Positions 37,454-47,405 are shown, counted from the stretch's first letter. The stretch: DNA of 64,000 nucleotides from Nitrosomonas marina (GCF_900111605.1 NZ_FOIA01000012.1:35529-99528); one strand, 5' to 3'. Notes: generated by a model not told the origin, from the letters alone. A program made the numbers and translations.

Positions 37454-39094
37454 ATGCCACAAACATCGTTTTTTATTAATTTTTTTTCAGGGCTGGTACT
37501 TTTACACTGCACTTCATTAAGTCAGGCCACAACATTCGACACCGAAAGTCTGCAATCGGCACTGAACACTTTCGTGTCCCGGTACGTTGATGACCCGCGA
37601 CACGAATATATTGATCTGACCAAACTGCAGGAATTCTATTCGGCAAGAGACTATCGGCCCGCATGGACTGATTCCGTCACACAATTGACGCGTTTGGAAA
37701 TTGCTTTGTCTTTTATTGGCACCGCTGAAAATGAGGGGCTGGAGAGCCGGGAATATCGACTTGATCGTTTGATGCAGTTATTCAAAACGCGAAACCCATC
37801 TGAGCGCTTCGAGCTTGAATTTCTGACAACATTGTCATTATTGCGGTTTAGCAACGATTTATACCGTGGTCGATTTACCGCTTCCAGACTCGATCCTGAC
37901 TGGCACATTCCACAACCGGCTTTCAATGCGATCAATTTCTTACTATCGACAGTAGACACTGACACCTTTCAACAATCACTTCTGGGACTGGCACCCAATA
38001 TACCCAACTATCACTTACTCAAGCAGGTGCTGTTGAAATTTCGCAACCTGGCCGAACGCGGGGTTTCCTGGCAGCATATTCCAGATATGCCATTGCTTCG
38101 ACCCGGCGAATCGCATCAGGCCATTCCTTTGATACGTATACGTATCGCTCAAGCCTACGAAACGCATGACAAAACTGAATATAATCTGTCTCATTCGGAA
38201 GAGAGCATAAACAGCACAATATATGATCGCAGCCTGGTCAATGCCATCAAGGCCTTTCAGCTGCAACACGGACTGAATGCTGACGGTATCATCGGAAAAA
38301 ATACCATAAACGCACTCAATAAAACGCTCGACGAAAAAATACAGCAACTGCGCATTACTATGGAACGACTGCGCTGGCTGCCACGCGAACTGGGCAGTCG
38401 TTATCTGCTCGTAAATACTGCAGGCTTTCAGCTCGCCGCCGTGGAAAACGATGAGTATATGCTAGACATGCGTATTATTGTCGGGCGTGATTACCGTTCA
38501 ACACCCAGTTTTAACAGTCGCATCACACATTTGATTATTAATCCCTACTGGAACATTCCAGCCAGTATAGCCAGCAAGGATCTGTTGCCCAAACAGCAGA
38601 AAAATCCAGATTACTTTACATCTCAAAATATCAGGGTCTATTCCGACTATGCTTACAACGCAGAACCGATAGATCCAGACAGCATCGACTGGCTGGCAAT
38701 CAGGCGTGGTTTTCCATATATTCTGCGACAGGATCCCGGTATCCACAACGCGCTGGGAACTATCAAATTCATGCTGCCGAATCCTTTTAGCATTTATTTA
38801 CATGATACACCAACCAAAACTCTGTTTAACAAAGATATTCGCACCTTCAGTTCAGGTTGTATACGCCTGGAAAAACCGCTGCAACTGGCAGAGTTCGCGT
38901 TAAGGAAACAATTAACGCAAGAAACTTTGAAAGCACAGATCGAATTCGGGAAAACCAGACAAATTAATCTTCCTGAGCCGCTGCCGACTTTTATTGTGTA
39001 TTTGACAGCCTGGATAGACAGCGAAAACAACATACATTATTCGCCGGATAGTTACCAAAGAGATAGACGCGCACTCGCCTTTGCGCGCTGGTAA
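37454..39094 (+). CDS. L,D-transpeptidase, YcbB/LdtD type
   Basis: A 546-residue exported peptidoglycan enzyme. A signal peptide (about 1-25, cleavage after SLSQA) leads to a helical domain, then a peptidoglycan-binding motif (FQLQHGLNADGIIGKNTINAL, about 270-292) and a YkuD catalytic domain. The catalytic His450 and Cys469 are in LHDTP and SSGCIRLE, the expected HxX-SxGC(I/H)R arrangement. Members form 3-3 cross-links between meso-DAP residues. A DUF882 gene follows 71 bases later, the same pairing as ycbB-ycbK in E. coli. Confidence 0.93.
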   Translation: MPQTSFFINFFSGLVLLHCTSLSQATTFDTESLQSALNTFVSRYVDDPRHEYIDLTKLQEFYSARDYRPAWTDSVTQLTRLEIALSFIGTAENEGLESREYRLDRLMQLFKTRNPSERFELEFLTTLSLLRFSNDLYRGRFTASRLDPDWHIPQPAFNAINFLLSTVDTDTFQQSLLGLAPNIPNYHLLKQVLLKFRNLAERGVSWQHIPDMPLLRPGESHQAIPLIRIRIAQAYETHDKTEYNLSHSEESINSTIYDRSLVNAIKAFQLQHGLNADGIIGKNTINALNKTLDEKIQQLRITMERLRWLPRELGSRYLLVNTAGFQLAAVENDEYMLDMRIIVGRDYRSTPSFNSRITHLIINPYWNIPASIASKDLLPKQQKNPDYFTSQNIRVYSDYAYNAEPIDPDSIDWLAIRRGFPYILRQDPGIHNALGTIKFMLPNPFSIYLHDTPTKTLFNKDIRTFSSGCIRLEKPLQLAEFALRKQLTQETLKAQIEFGKTRQINLPEPLPTFIVYLTAWIDSENNIHYSPDSYQRDRRALAFARW

Positions 39095-39165
39095 CTTCAT
39101 TTACTGCATTGTTAATTATGAAAATTCATGTTAGGGTTCGAACACTCACATAAGGAGGATCCAGA

Positions 39166-39771
39166 ATGTCAACCAGCTTACGCTCCCACTCCCGAGATCA
39201 CTCAGCCTCGGTCAGTGTATCCAATAAACAGAAATATGGTCGCCGTCATTTTTTGAAAGCCGGCATCGGCGCGTGTACACTACTCGCACTGCCTAATGTG
39301 CATGCATCCCCATTTAATTTGAGTGAACGCAAGCTTGCCTTGCTGAATCTGCATACGGGCGAACGGGTTAAAACAACATACTGGGCGGAAGGTCAGTATG
39401 TCTCGGAAGGTTTAACGGCGATCAGAAAAGTATTGCGCGACCACCGTACCGGTGAAACTTATGAAATTGATCCTAATCTGCTGGATATGCTGCAACTGCT
39501 AAACTATAAAATGAAATCAAAAAAAGAGTTTCATGTGATATCCGGTTACCGTTCACCCGCTACCAATGCGCAGCTGAACGCACGCAGCAATGGGGTGGCT
39601 AAGCGCAGTCTTCACATGCAAGGCAGGGCAATCGATCTACGTTTGCCTGGGCATATGCTTTCAGATCTACATAATGCGGCACTGTCATTGCAGGCTGGCG
39701 GTGTCGGTTATTATCCAAAATCCGATTTTATTCACATTGATACCGGACATTTTCGTCAATGGAGAGGCTAA
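39166..39771 (+). CDS. DUF882 / YcbK-like M15 peptidase with Tat signal
   Basis: A 201-residue protein. The N-terminus carries a twin-arginine signal (GRRHFLKAGIGACTLLALP, cleavage near VHA), so it is probably exported folded. The mature part has the M15/DUF882 zinc-peptidase residues: SGYRSPATNAQL, HMQGRAIDLR (His, Asp) and FIHIDTG (His). These proteins resemble D,D- or L,D-carboxypeptidases acting on peptidoglycan, though YcbK itself is little studied. AAGGAGG is a strong ribosome-binding site. It is downstream of the L,D-transpeptidase and probably cotranscribed. Confidence 0.9.
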   Translation: MSTSLRSHSRDHSASVSVSNKQKYGRRHFLKAGIGACTLLALPNVHASPFNLSERKLALLNLHTGERVKTTYWAEGQYVSEGLTAIRKVLRDHRTGETYEIDPNLLDMLQLLNYKMKSKKEFHVISGYRSPATNAQLNARSNGVAKRSLHMQGRAIDLRLPGHMLSDLHNAALSLQAGGVGYYPKSDFIHIDTGHFRQWRG

Positions 39772-40216
39772 CACACAAACCTGACTGTTAAACCGGAACT
39801 TGTATACACTATCCCAAATAACAATAGCACAGGCATCCATATTCAATTAATTCAGACACACCAGATACCTGGTTTTGATGAAATCAACCTGCTGCACCCC
39901 AGCAATATTGGCGCGGTAATCCCGTGACTGTACCAACAGTCTACTGTCGGCAAGTTATGCTTTGAAAAAGGCATATTGCGAGTGTCCGACTTCATTGCTG
40001 CGTTGCGCGGATGCCTGTTCATACAAAAAACTATTGTTTCAACCAATATTGCCGTTAAATATACGGAGTACATCGATTACCGCAGAAGCACAAATGAGAC
40101 AGAAAACCGGCTGGTAGTCTGAGGTTCCCGGGCTTGTAATATACCGGGAAAATTTAACACCTTCTTTTCCAATTCTTTGATTGAAAATTAGCGTTTTACA
40201 GGAGTGACAATGGCTT
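39772..40216. other. Intergenic stretch with no recognised gene
   Basis: Between the DUF882 and PilZ genes on the same strand. Short frames exist on both strands without ribosome-binding sites. A ten-codon ATG frame with the better ribosome-binding site opens at 40210 and overlaps the PilZ start. Confidence 0.45.
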
Positions 40217-40984
40217 ATGAATTTAACCGAAAATATAAATGATATAGAGAGCCCGTCTACTTCCACCAAAAACAGCGACTCTGCAACCCGGAAAAAACAG
40301 GATACGACAAATGATACTGTTTTTTCTTTTAAAGACATGCAGTTAAAAATTAACGACAAATTGCAGATCCAGCCTGCCACCTTGTCAAAAAAGTCGCAAA
40401 GTCCTACACAGGTTACTTATTACACAGCAAAACTCATCGGGTACTATCTTAATTTAGGATTACTGATTTCAGAACCTCATTCCGTTAAAATCAATGAATA
40501 TCCACTTCTGGAAGGCGATGAATTATTTATTTTTTATTTCAATGGACAAACACTGTTCAAATTCACTTCATATGTTGAAAAAATTATAACGCTACCTTTC
40601 AAGTATCTACATTTAACATTTCCAAAGCATATTTCAGGTAAGCAAATTCGCAGTTCCAGACGCGTTAGCGTAAATATAGAAGCGACGGTTAATAGCATTA
40701 CTTCGCCTGTCATCATCACTGATATCAGTACTACAGGAGCAAAAATTGAGACCAACCAGGAATTAGGCGGCATCAACACGGCTATAGACATTGCTTTTGA
40801 AATCGGTCTGCATGAACTCAAAACAAAATTACAATTAAAGGGAAAAGTTCAGTCATTCAACATATCCCATACAAACGCATTGAATCCACTATGTTACGGC
40901 ATCAGATTTACTTCTCTGCAACATGACCAAAACCTTCTTTTGCATAACCTGATTTATCAGAATCTGATGGATGAATTCACTTAA
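40217..40984 (+). CDS. PilZ domain c-di-GMP receptor (YcgR-like)
   Basis: A 255-residue cytoplasmic protein with an N-terminal YcgR-type domain (about 60-145) and a C-terminal PilZ domain (about 148-250). The c-di-GMP site is complete: RSSRR for the RxxxR motif and DISTTG for (D/N)xSxxG. In E. coli YcgR brakes the flagellar motor; here no flagellar gene is near, so the target is open. An ATG seven bases upstream in another frame opens a ten-codon frame (MAYEFNRKYK) with the better-spaced AGGAG, which may lower or couple translation. Confidence 0.9.
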   Translation: MNLTENINDIESPSTSTKNSDSATRKKQDTTNDTVFSFKDMQLKINDKLQIQPATLSKKSQSPTQVTYYTAKLIGYYLNLGLLISEPHSVKINEYPLLEGDELFIFYFNGQTLFKFTSYVEKIITLPFKYLHLTFPKHISGKQIRSSRRVSVNIEATVNSITSPVIITDISTTGAKIETNQELGGINTAIDIAFEIGLHELKTKLQLKGKVQSFNISHTNALNPLCYGIRFTSLQHDQNLLLHNLIYQNLMDEFT

Positions 40985-41080
40985 GCATTGGAAATGTCCC
41001 TGTTTATTTTTAAGTTTGCAAAGTGCAATACATTTGTTAACTGAAAAACAAACGCGGGCATTCAGTTCGATCCGATTTGC

Positions 41081-43267
41081 TTAAAATTCGATAGGGTCCA
41101 CATCAAGCACCCAACGCACTTTAAATGCGGTCAGGGCACTCAACTGTTCACACCAACGTGTTAAAAACGACTGCAGTTTCCCGCGCGAGCGGGATTGTAC
41201 CAGCAGATGCGCACGTTCCATACCTTTCAATCGCGCCATATATGCCGGAACAGGATCGAATATTTCTACACCGGCATGATGAGAGTACGCTATTTTTTGT
41301 GCAGCACCCAAGAAATCCAATACCCTGGTCAAATTGTGCGCCTCCGCGCGTAACAATGCCTGATATACATACGGCGGGAAGCCTGCCATTTTTCTTTCGG
41401 CCAGCATCGACTCGGCCAGTACGTCATAATCATGCTGTCGCAGGGCCTGATACAACGGATGGCGTGGAAATTCCGTCTGAACCAGGACACTGCCGGAAAC
41501 AGCGGCTCGACCGGCACGGCCAGCCACCTGCATGAGCTGCGTAAACAGACGCTCACCTGCCCTGAAATCAGTACTGTATAAAGATCTGTCCGAACCCAGT
41601 ATGCCGACCAGCGCCAGATTTGGAAAATCATGCCCCTTGGCCAGCAATTGCGTTCCAACCAGAATATCAATTTCTTGTCGATGGATAGCTTGCAGAATCG
41701 TTTGCCAGGAGTTCTTGCGGCGTATACTGTCACGATCGATACGCTGGATGCGTGCCAACGGAAACTGTGTTGCCAGGGCCTCCTCAATACGCTGAGTGCC
41801 GCGTCCGAATGGAATCATATCCTGGTTCCCGCACTGCGGGCATGCGCGTGGGAAGTATTCCTGATGACCACAGTGATGGCAGGATAACCGCTTATCCTGC
41901 AAATGAACGACCAGGCGACTGGAACAGCGCTGACAAACAGCTGCCCACCCGCAGGAGGGACACAACAATACCGGCGCATAACCACGGCGATTAATGAAAA
42001 TCAAGCATTGCAACTGACGATCCAGACATTTCCCAATAGCGTGTATTAACCGGGCTGACAAACCATCTGCAGTTTTCTCGGACCGCATGTCAATACATTC
42101 AACCGGCGGTAATACAGCATTGCGGACAGCGCGACTGCTCAAACGCAAACATCGGTATTTGCCACTCAAAACATTATAATAAGTTTCCAGAGAGGGCGTA
42201 GCTGATCCGAGCACTACGGGTATTTGCATCTGCCTTGCACGAAATATGGCCAAATCACGTGCCGAGTAACGCAGCCCATCCTGTTGCTTGAATGAACTGT
42301 CCTGCTCTTCGTCAACAATAATCAATCCTAGTCTCGGCGCCGGCGTGAATACTGCCAGTCTTGTTCCGAGAATAATGTCTGCCCTCCCTTGTTGTGCCTG
42401 CAGCCAACCGGTCAGCCGCTCGGTATCATTCAGACCACTGTGTAAACTGACTATTCGAGAAGCTGTAAAGCGATTGCGGAAAACCGTCTCGAGTTGTGGC
42501 GTCAGGCTGATTTCCGGAATCAACACCAATGTTTGAATGTTTTCTTTGAGTGCCCGGTCTATCAACCGCAAATAAACTTCGGTTTTACCGCTTCCAGTAA
42601 TGCCATGTAATAACCAGGTTTCAAATTGTTTGAATTTATCGGTAATCGCAGCGACGGCAACCGACTGCTCTTCCGTCAACTCTGGAACAATTTTTTTAAT
42701 CGAATCACTGCCCGTTTCGATTGCTTCCTCCAGCCAGCCTTTGTCCAGCCAGCCTTTCAGAATAGTGACTGCACGCGGTGAAATGTCTCTGGCTTGCCGT
42801 AACGTCAGCAACTGCTCATTTTGCAAAACAGTCCACAAACGACGCTTCAGCGTATTTCGTGATGGAATGGTTGCAATATCAATTTTTCGACCGGCTTCGG
42901 TTAATACAAACCCTGTATGATTCACTGTGCCCTTGAAGCTGACCGGTTTATTATTGCGGATCTTGCCTGGCAGACTATTCATTACAACCATACCCAGAGG
43001 ATGATGGTAATAATTACTGCAGAAGCGCAAAAGTGCCAGTAACTCACTTGACAGTGGCGGTATTTCACGAAAAATACAGATGATGTATTTCAGCTTCTCC
43101 AATGGCACATCAGAATCTGAACAAATGTCCAGAATGATGCCGGTAACTTTCTTTTTACCAAATGGCACACAGACACGCAAACCGATATCGTTTTCATCGG
43201 CTTCATCTGCAATATAGTCAAACAACGTGTCGACAGGAATATTCAGTGCGACACGCAGAATGGGCAT
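41081..43267 (-). CDS. priA: Primosomal protein N' (replication restart helicase PriA)
   Basis: A 728-residue superfamily II helicase that restarts stalled replication forks. The Walker A motif is GITGSGKTEVY, the DEXH box is DEEQD, and the zinc cluster (CPSCGWAAVCQRC, then CHHCGHQEYF, CPQCGNQD) supplies eight cysteines. The N-terminal DNA-binding part and the C-terminal VGTQLLAKGHDFPNL and GRAGRA segments are normal. The box DEEQ rather than DEEH is usual in betaproteobacteria as far as I recall. It is transcribed alone and converges with the PilZ gene. Confidence 0.95.
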   Translation of the reverse strand: MPILRVALNIPVDTLFDYIADEADENDIGLRVCVPFGKKKVTGIILDICSDSDVPLEKLKYIICIFREIPPLSSELLALLRFCSNYYHHPLGMVVMNSLPGKIRNNKPVSFKGTVNHTGFVLTEAGRKIDIATIPSRNTLKRRLWTVLQNEQLLTLRQARDISPRAVTILKGWLDKGWLEEAIETGSDSIKKIVPELTEEQSVAVAAITDKFKQFETWLLHGITGSGKTEVYLRLIDRALKENIQTLVLIPEISLTPQLETVFRNRFTASRIVSLHSGLNDTERLTGWLQAQQGRADIILGTRLAVFTPAPRLGLIIVDEEQDSSFKQQDGLRYSARDLAIFRARQMQIPVVLGSATPSLETYYNVLSGKYRCLRLSSRAVRNAVLPPVECIDMRSEKTADGLSARLIHAIGKCLDRQLQCLIFINRRGYAPVLLCPSCGWAAVCQRCSSRLVVHLQDKRLSCHHCGHQEYFPRACPQCGNQDMIPFGRGTQRIEEALATQFPLARIQRIDRDSIRRKNSWQTILQAIHRQEIDILVGTQLLAKGHDFPNLALVGILGSDRSLYSTDFRAGERLFTQLMQVAGRAGRAAVSGSVLVQTEFPRHPLYQALRQHDYDVLAESMLAERKMAGFPPYVYQALLRAEAHNLTRVLDFLGAAQKIAYSHHAGVEIFDPVPAYMARLKGMERAHLLVQSRSRGKLQSFLTRWCEQLSALTAFKVRWVLDVDPIEF

Positions 43268-43366
43268 ATCAGGAGAAAATGGACAACCACCGAATCACCG
43301 GAAATATCTATTTTCCGGCAACTCAGCGGCATATGAGTTATATCAAGAATCTATCACGGCTATGTA

Positions 43367-44776
43367 TTAGCCGGAGACGCGATAGACGGTTACCGGATCT
43401 TCGCCTTGTACTTCAAGCTTGGCAGTATCGCCACTCGAATCTATGGTAAAGCGATGCGCACCATCGCTACCGGAAAATCCCAGACAACCGTCCGTATTAT
43501 ACGTAAAGCTGGAGATTTTCAATTGATTGCTGGCCTTATTGTAGTCGTACGTCGCAAATTCCACACCCGGTTTGGCGCATCGTGCCTGATTATCGCGCGC
43601 GCCCTCACCAATCGGATCAATCGAAATGATACGATTATTGACAAAAAATACCAGCATTTTTGTGTTTATAGCATCAGCATCAAACGCCCAGGCACCGACT
43701 ATGCCATCAGGATCGTTATCGATTCTTGAAAATCGTGTTTCTTTGATTTCCTTCTCGACAACTTCATTCTCATCGCTCAGCTCAATCGGTTTGGCAATAT
43801 GAAACATCTCGCCAAAGACGCTTTTCTGTTCTCGTTCACGTTGTACCGTCACAATGTCGGAGTGAATCATGTCCAGACCATCTGTACGGATGCGGCGAGT
43901 GGGACCAGGATCGGACAGGCCGGCTTTTAAGTTGGTGTCAATCGACGTCTCCCCGATAACTTTGAAACCGCGGGTATCGAATTCGATAGCCTTGGCAACA
44001 CCATGCTCGACACCTGCTTGAAAAATAGTACGGCCACCACATACCCGGTTCTCATCACATGAATCATCGGGGGTTGCCTGGCCCTGCAGATATTCTCCAC
44101 TACCGTCAGCTGCAACACGGAGTACCGTGGCGGTACTGTCGCTATAATTCACCCAAATTTGTGCACTCAAAGAAGTTACACCCGAAACCATAAAGTGCTC
44201 GCTGACTTCCTCAACCGTTTTAGCTGCATGCTCAATACCAGCAGCTTCCAGAATACTTTGCAGCTCAGACGAATTAGCAAACGCTTCAGGCTCGTTATTA
44301 AGCTTGATAGCGTTAGTCACAGCAGCCGCTGCTTCATTGGTAATGTTGATACCGTTTGTCGCATCACCATCTTCATCCAGTGACTGTAATAATATCAATA
44401 GATTGATCAGTCGCTTTTCATCGTTTTCGGCCAGATCAATCGGTGTCACGATCGGCGTACCCTGTACCTTTCCCAAGGTAAGTTCTCCGAGTTTGAATTC
44501 AACAGTATCACCATAATTGAAATCAAACTCACCCGCCACATTAGTCACACCTTTTTTACCAGACGATGCACTATACGTAACTCCTGCTACAGGACTGTCA
44601 AGCAAAACACCGGTGGCGGCCCCGGTTGGCATCACACGTTTGGCAGTCGATGTTTCGCTACTGCTGCTGCCCATGCCGCCCGTATCACTATCACCACACG
44701 CAGTCAGCCCGGCAACCAGGGCAACAGAAGCCAGGCAAACCCATGGATTCATTCGAATCTTTTGATTGCGTTTCAT
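43367..44776 (-). CDS. Lipoprotein of unknown function
   Basis: A 469-residue probable outer-membrane or periplasmic lipoprotein. The signal peptide ends with lipobox LTAC (cysteine near residue 27), followed by a Ser/Thr/Gly-rich linker. The segment GVLLDSPVAGVTYSASSGKKG with FDFNYGDTVEFKLGELTLG resembles the repeated first domain of several uncharacterised bacterial lipoproteins. The C-terminal 270 residues have no domain I recognise. I start at ATG (MKRNQKIRM), one codon after a TTG. It is monocistronic and ends 99 bases from priA. Confidence 0.82.
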   Translation of the reverse strand: MKRNQKIRMNPWVCLASVALVAGLTACGDSDTGGMGSSSSETSTAKRVMPTGAATGVLLDSPVAGVTYSASSGKKGVTNVAGEFDFNYGDTVEFKLGELTLGKVQGTPIVTPIDLAENDEKRLINLLILLQSLDEDGDATNGINITNEAAAAVTNAIKLNNEPEAFANSSELQSILEAAGIEHAAKTVEEVSEHFMVSGVTSLSAQIWVNYSDSTATVLRVAADGSGEYLQGQATPDDSCDENRVCGGRTIFQAGVEHGVAKAIEFDTRGFKVIGETSIDTNLKAGLSDPGPTRRIRTDGLDMIHSDIVTVQREREQKSVFGEMFHIAKPIELSDENEVVEKEIKETRFSRIDNDPDGIVGAWAFDADAINTKMLVFFVNNRIISIDPIGEGARDNQARCAKPGVEFATYDYNKASNQLKISSFTYNTDGCLGFSGSDGAHRFTIDSSGDTAKLEVQGEDPVTVYRVSG

Positions 44777-45026
44777 CAAAACTCTCTCTTTATGTTTAAT
44801 AAATTAATCGATTAAATGGTTGTATTGCATCATAACCACATACTTTTTGTATGTTAATTGACTGATAGAAGGATAAGGAAATTTTCTATCACAACCACTA
44901 TTATAGCCAAGCTGTTTCGTTTAGGTTCTTCTTATCTTGATTTTTTGACCTTAAAATTATAGCTTTTTAATTTTCTAAGCTGTCAGTAATACACTGCGGA
45001 GAACGGATTAAGATAGGATATTTAAC

Positions 45027-46133
45027 ATGTCTGACATGACAGAAATTGCGCAACTGGCCGGATCATCTATCCAGTTGCCCATTGAATGGTATTTCAACCC
45101 CAAGATACTGGAGGCCGAAAAAAAACTTTTGTTCGACAACGGTCCAGGCTATATCGGCCATGAAGTCATGGTGCCGGAGGTCGGAGATTACTATGTGCCC
45201 GAATGGCTGCATCATGCTAAAATTCTGGTCCGTCATCAAGAGGGTATCGATTTAGTTTCCAATATCTGCCGTCACCGCCAGGCACGTATCCTCGAAGGCA
45301 GGGGCAACACAAAAAGTATTGTTTGTCCCCTGCATCGCTGGACGTATGCACTGGATGGCCAGTTACTGGGCGCACCGCACTTTGATCAAAATCCCTGTTT
45401 GCATCTGGAAAGAACACCGCTGCAAAACTGGAATGGCCTGTTATTCAACGGTAAACGCACAGTCGCTCAAGACATGGCCGGTCTCGGCGTAATGCATGAT
45501 TTTGATTTTTCCGATTACCTGCTCGATACCATACGAATCGACCACTATAATTGCAACTGGAAAACCTTCATTGAAGTATATCTGGAAGACTACCATGTCG
45601 ATCCTTTTCATCCAGGGCTTGGCAATTTCGTCAGCACTGCCGATCTAACCTGGGAGTTTGGAGACTGGTACAGCGCCCAAACTGTTGGCGTCAACAGCGG
45701 GCACCTCAAACGCTCCGGGACACCCGTATACGAAAAATGGCAGCAACAGGTTTTGGCTCACCATGAAAACGAGCTACCACAACATGGTGCAATATGGTTA
45801 CTATATTTTCCAAATATCATGCTGGAATGGTATCCGCACACACTTGTTATCAGCACCATCATACCTACCGGCACTGAGCACTGTATGAACGTTGTTGAAT
45901 TTTATTACCCTGAGGAAATGGTGCTTTTCGAGCGCGAATTTGTCGAAGCAGAGCAGGCCGCCTATATGGAGACTGCTGCAGAGGATGAAGAAATATGCAG
46001 ACGCATGACTGAAGGTCGCCAGGCTTTATATAAATTATCTATCAACGAAACGGGACCTTATCAAATGCCCATGGAAGCAGGCATGGTCCATTTCCATCAG
46101 TTTCTCCGTCGCGAAGTAGCACCATTTCTGTAA
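45027..46133 (+). CDS. Rieske non-heme iron oxygenase, alpha subunit
   Basis: A 368-residue aromatic-ring-hydroxylating-type oxygenase subunit. The Rieske [2Fe-2S] ligands are C81, H83, C100 and H103 (CRHRQ and CPLHRW). The mononuclear iron site is EDYHVDPFHPG with H190 and H195. The catalytic half extends to the C-terminus. Electron donors (ferredoxin, reductase) are not encoded beside it. Related proteins act on aromatic compounds or quaternary amines; the substrate is not evident. AGGAT precedes the start. A DMT transporter follows 19 bases later, likely cotranscribed. Confidence 0.9.
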   Translation: MSDMTEIAQLAGSSIQLPIEWYFNPKILEAEKKLLFDNGPGYIGHEVMVPEVGDYYVPEWLHHAKILVRHQEGIDLVSNICRHRQARILEGRGNTKSIVCPLHRWTYALDGQLLGAPHFDQNPCLHLERTPLQNWNGLLFNGKRTVAQDMAGLGVMHDFDFSDYLLDTIRIDHYNCNWKTFIEVYLEDYHVDPFHPGLGNFVSTADLTWEFGDWYSAQTVGVNSGHLKRSGTPVYEKWQQQVLAHHENELPQHGAIWLLYFPNIMLEWYPHTLVISTIIPTGTEHCMNVVEFYYPEEMVLFEREFVEAEQAAYMETAAEDEEICRRMTEGRQALYKLSINETGPYQMPMEAGMVHFHQFLRREVAPFL

Positions 46134-46152
46134 ACATATTCATACTCAAGCA

Positions 46153-47019
46153 ATGCGATCATTCTGGATGCTTGTAGCCGCTTTTTTATTTGCCTGCATG
46201 GGAGTTCTGGTCAAACTCAGCGCGGGTCATTTTACCAGTATTGAACTGGTGTTCTACCGGTCCTTGATAGGTGTCGGGATCACCTATTTGTTTGTACGCC
46301 ATCACCGCCTCACACTAAAAACCGGCCACTGGAAAACACATTGCAGCCGGGGTCTGGCGGGACTCGGCAGTCTGTTGATGTTTTTTTACTGCATCACCGA
46401 ATTGCCGCTGGCCACCGCTATTTCACTCAACTACACCTGGCCACTGTTTATGGCATTGTTTTCAACTTTTATTCTCAGGGAACAGTTGCACTGGCCAATG
46501 GCCTTTGCCATCGCACTGGGATTTGTCGGTGTCGTATTCCTGTTGCGACCGACGCTGGATAATGACCATTGGATAGCCGCATGCCTTGGACTGGCCTCCG
46601 GTTTCTTTGCTGCAATTGCCTATCTGAATGTCCGCCAACTGGGCAGCCTGGGTGAATCTGAATGGCGAGTCGTGTTCTACTTTACGCTGATCAGCACACT
46701 GATTACAGGCGCGTGGCTGCTGCTGACCGCATTCAACCCTGTTACGCTACAAAATATTAATCTGCTGATCGGTATTGGCATCACCGCCACACTGGCACAA
46801 CTGGCAATGACACGCGCCTACCGCACGGGCACAACGCTGGTTGTCAGTTCACTGGGCTACAGCACCGTTCTGTTTGCGGGGATTTGGGGCATTCTGGTCT
46901 GGAATGACACTCTGCCCTCTGTTGCCTGGCTTGGCATGAGTTTCATTATTGCGGGCGGTGCCTTAAGCGGTATTCTTGGGCACTACACAGCACTGAAAGC
47001 TCGCAATGACATATCCTAA
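46153..47019 (+). CDS. DMT superfamily transporter (EamA domains)
   Basis: A 288-residue inner-membrane protein with ten hydrophobic segments arranged as two EamA repeats (first repeat up to about residue 135; second from IAACLGLASGFFAAIAYLN). Motifs FYCITELPLATAISLNYTWPL and SLGYSTVLFAGIWGILVWND are the EamA helices III-IV of each half. The family exports metabolites or amino acids; no specific substrate can be assigned. It sits 19 bases after the Rieske oxygenase and is followed by a strong terminator. Confidence 0.9.
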   Translation: MRSFWMLVAAFLFACMGVLVKLSAGHFTSIELVFYRSLIGVGITYLFVRHHRLTLKTGHWKTHCSRGLAGLGSLLMFFYCITELPLATAISLNYTWPLFMALFSTFILREQLHWPMAFAIALGFVGVVFLLRPTLDNDHWIAACLGLASGFFAAIAYLNVRQLGSLGESEWRVVFYFTLISTLITGAWLLLTAFNPVTLQNINLLIGIGITATLAQLAMTRAYRTGTTLVVSSLGYSTVLFAGIWGILVWNDTLPSVAWLGMSFIIAGGALSGILGHYTALKARNDIS

Positions 47020-47164
47020 ACAGGACAGCTCACAATGAATTTATCAGTGATATCAAAAGCCATCCTCTTAACCTGCTATCGATCACATACTTTACCGAAC
47101 AGATATGTTTACCCTGTTCAAATATAACAGTGCCCGAACAAGAAAACGTATTTTGAAATGCAGA

Positions 47165-47199
47165 CAGAAAAACACCGGCCAGCGGCCGGTGTTTTTCTG
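47165..47199. terminator. Bidirectional intrinsic terminator
   Basis: Two perfect 16-base arms (CAGAAAAACACCGGCC and its complement) flank a three-base loop AGC. A GC-rich core is bounded by A-runs on the left and T-runs on the right, so it can end transcription from the DMT gene on the plus strand and from the 28-codon gene on the minus strand. Confidence 0.92.
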
Positions 47200-47246
47200 T
47201 TTTTATTATTATTATTTATGAATACGCGTAAAGCTGTTGTTTTTGC

Positions 47247-47333
47247 CTAAACTACAAGCGATTCCAGTATCAGGAACATAAACAAAACAATAATCATTGC
47301 ATAATAGGTTTTAGGCAGTTTTTCCTTTTTCAT
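47247..47333 (-). CDS. 28-residue single-helix membrane peptide
   Basis: A very short gene with the product MKKEKLPKTYYAMIIVLFMF continuing to LILESLVV. The charged N-terminus plus one hydrophobic helix of about 15 residues makes it a single-pass small membrane protein. The ribosome-binding site GAGGAG lies six bases before the ATG, the best in this part of the window. A -10-like TATGAT at 47406-47411 and the 11-bp tandem array lie upstream, and the bidirectional terminator follows its stop. I do not recognise a family and infer translation only from these signals. Confidence 0.65.
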   Translation of the reverse strand: MKKEKLPKTYYAMIIVLFMFLILESLVV

Positions 47334-47405
47334 GATTTTCTCCTCATTTAATAAAGTTAATAAAAATAACGACTCAGTAAAGCTTGTTTAACAAATTTGA
47401 CGCAC

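Noticed and set aside
43298..43318. Short inverted repeat CCGGAAA/TTTCCGG near the lipoprotein 3' end
   Set aside because: Only seven pairs, with no T-run on the transcribed strand; not enough for a terminator call.
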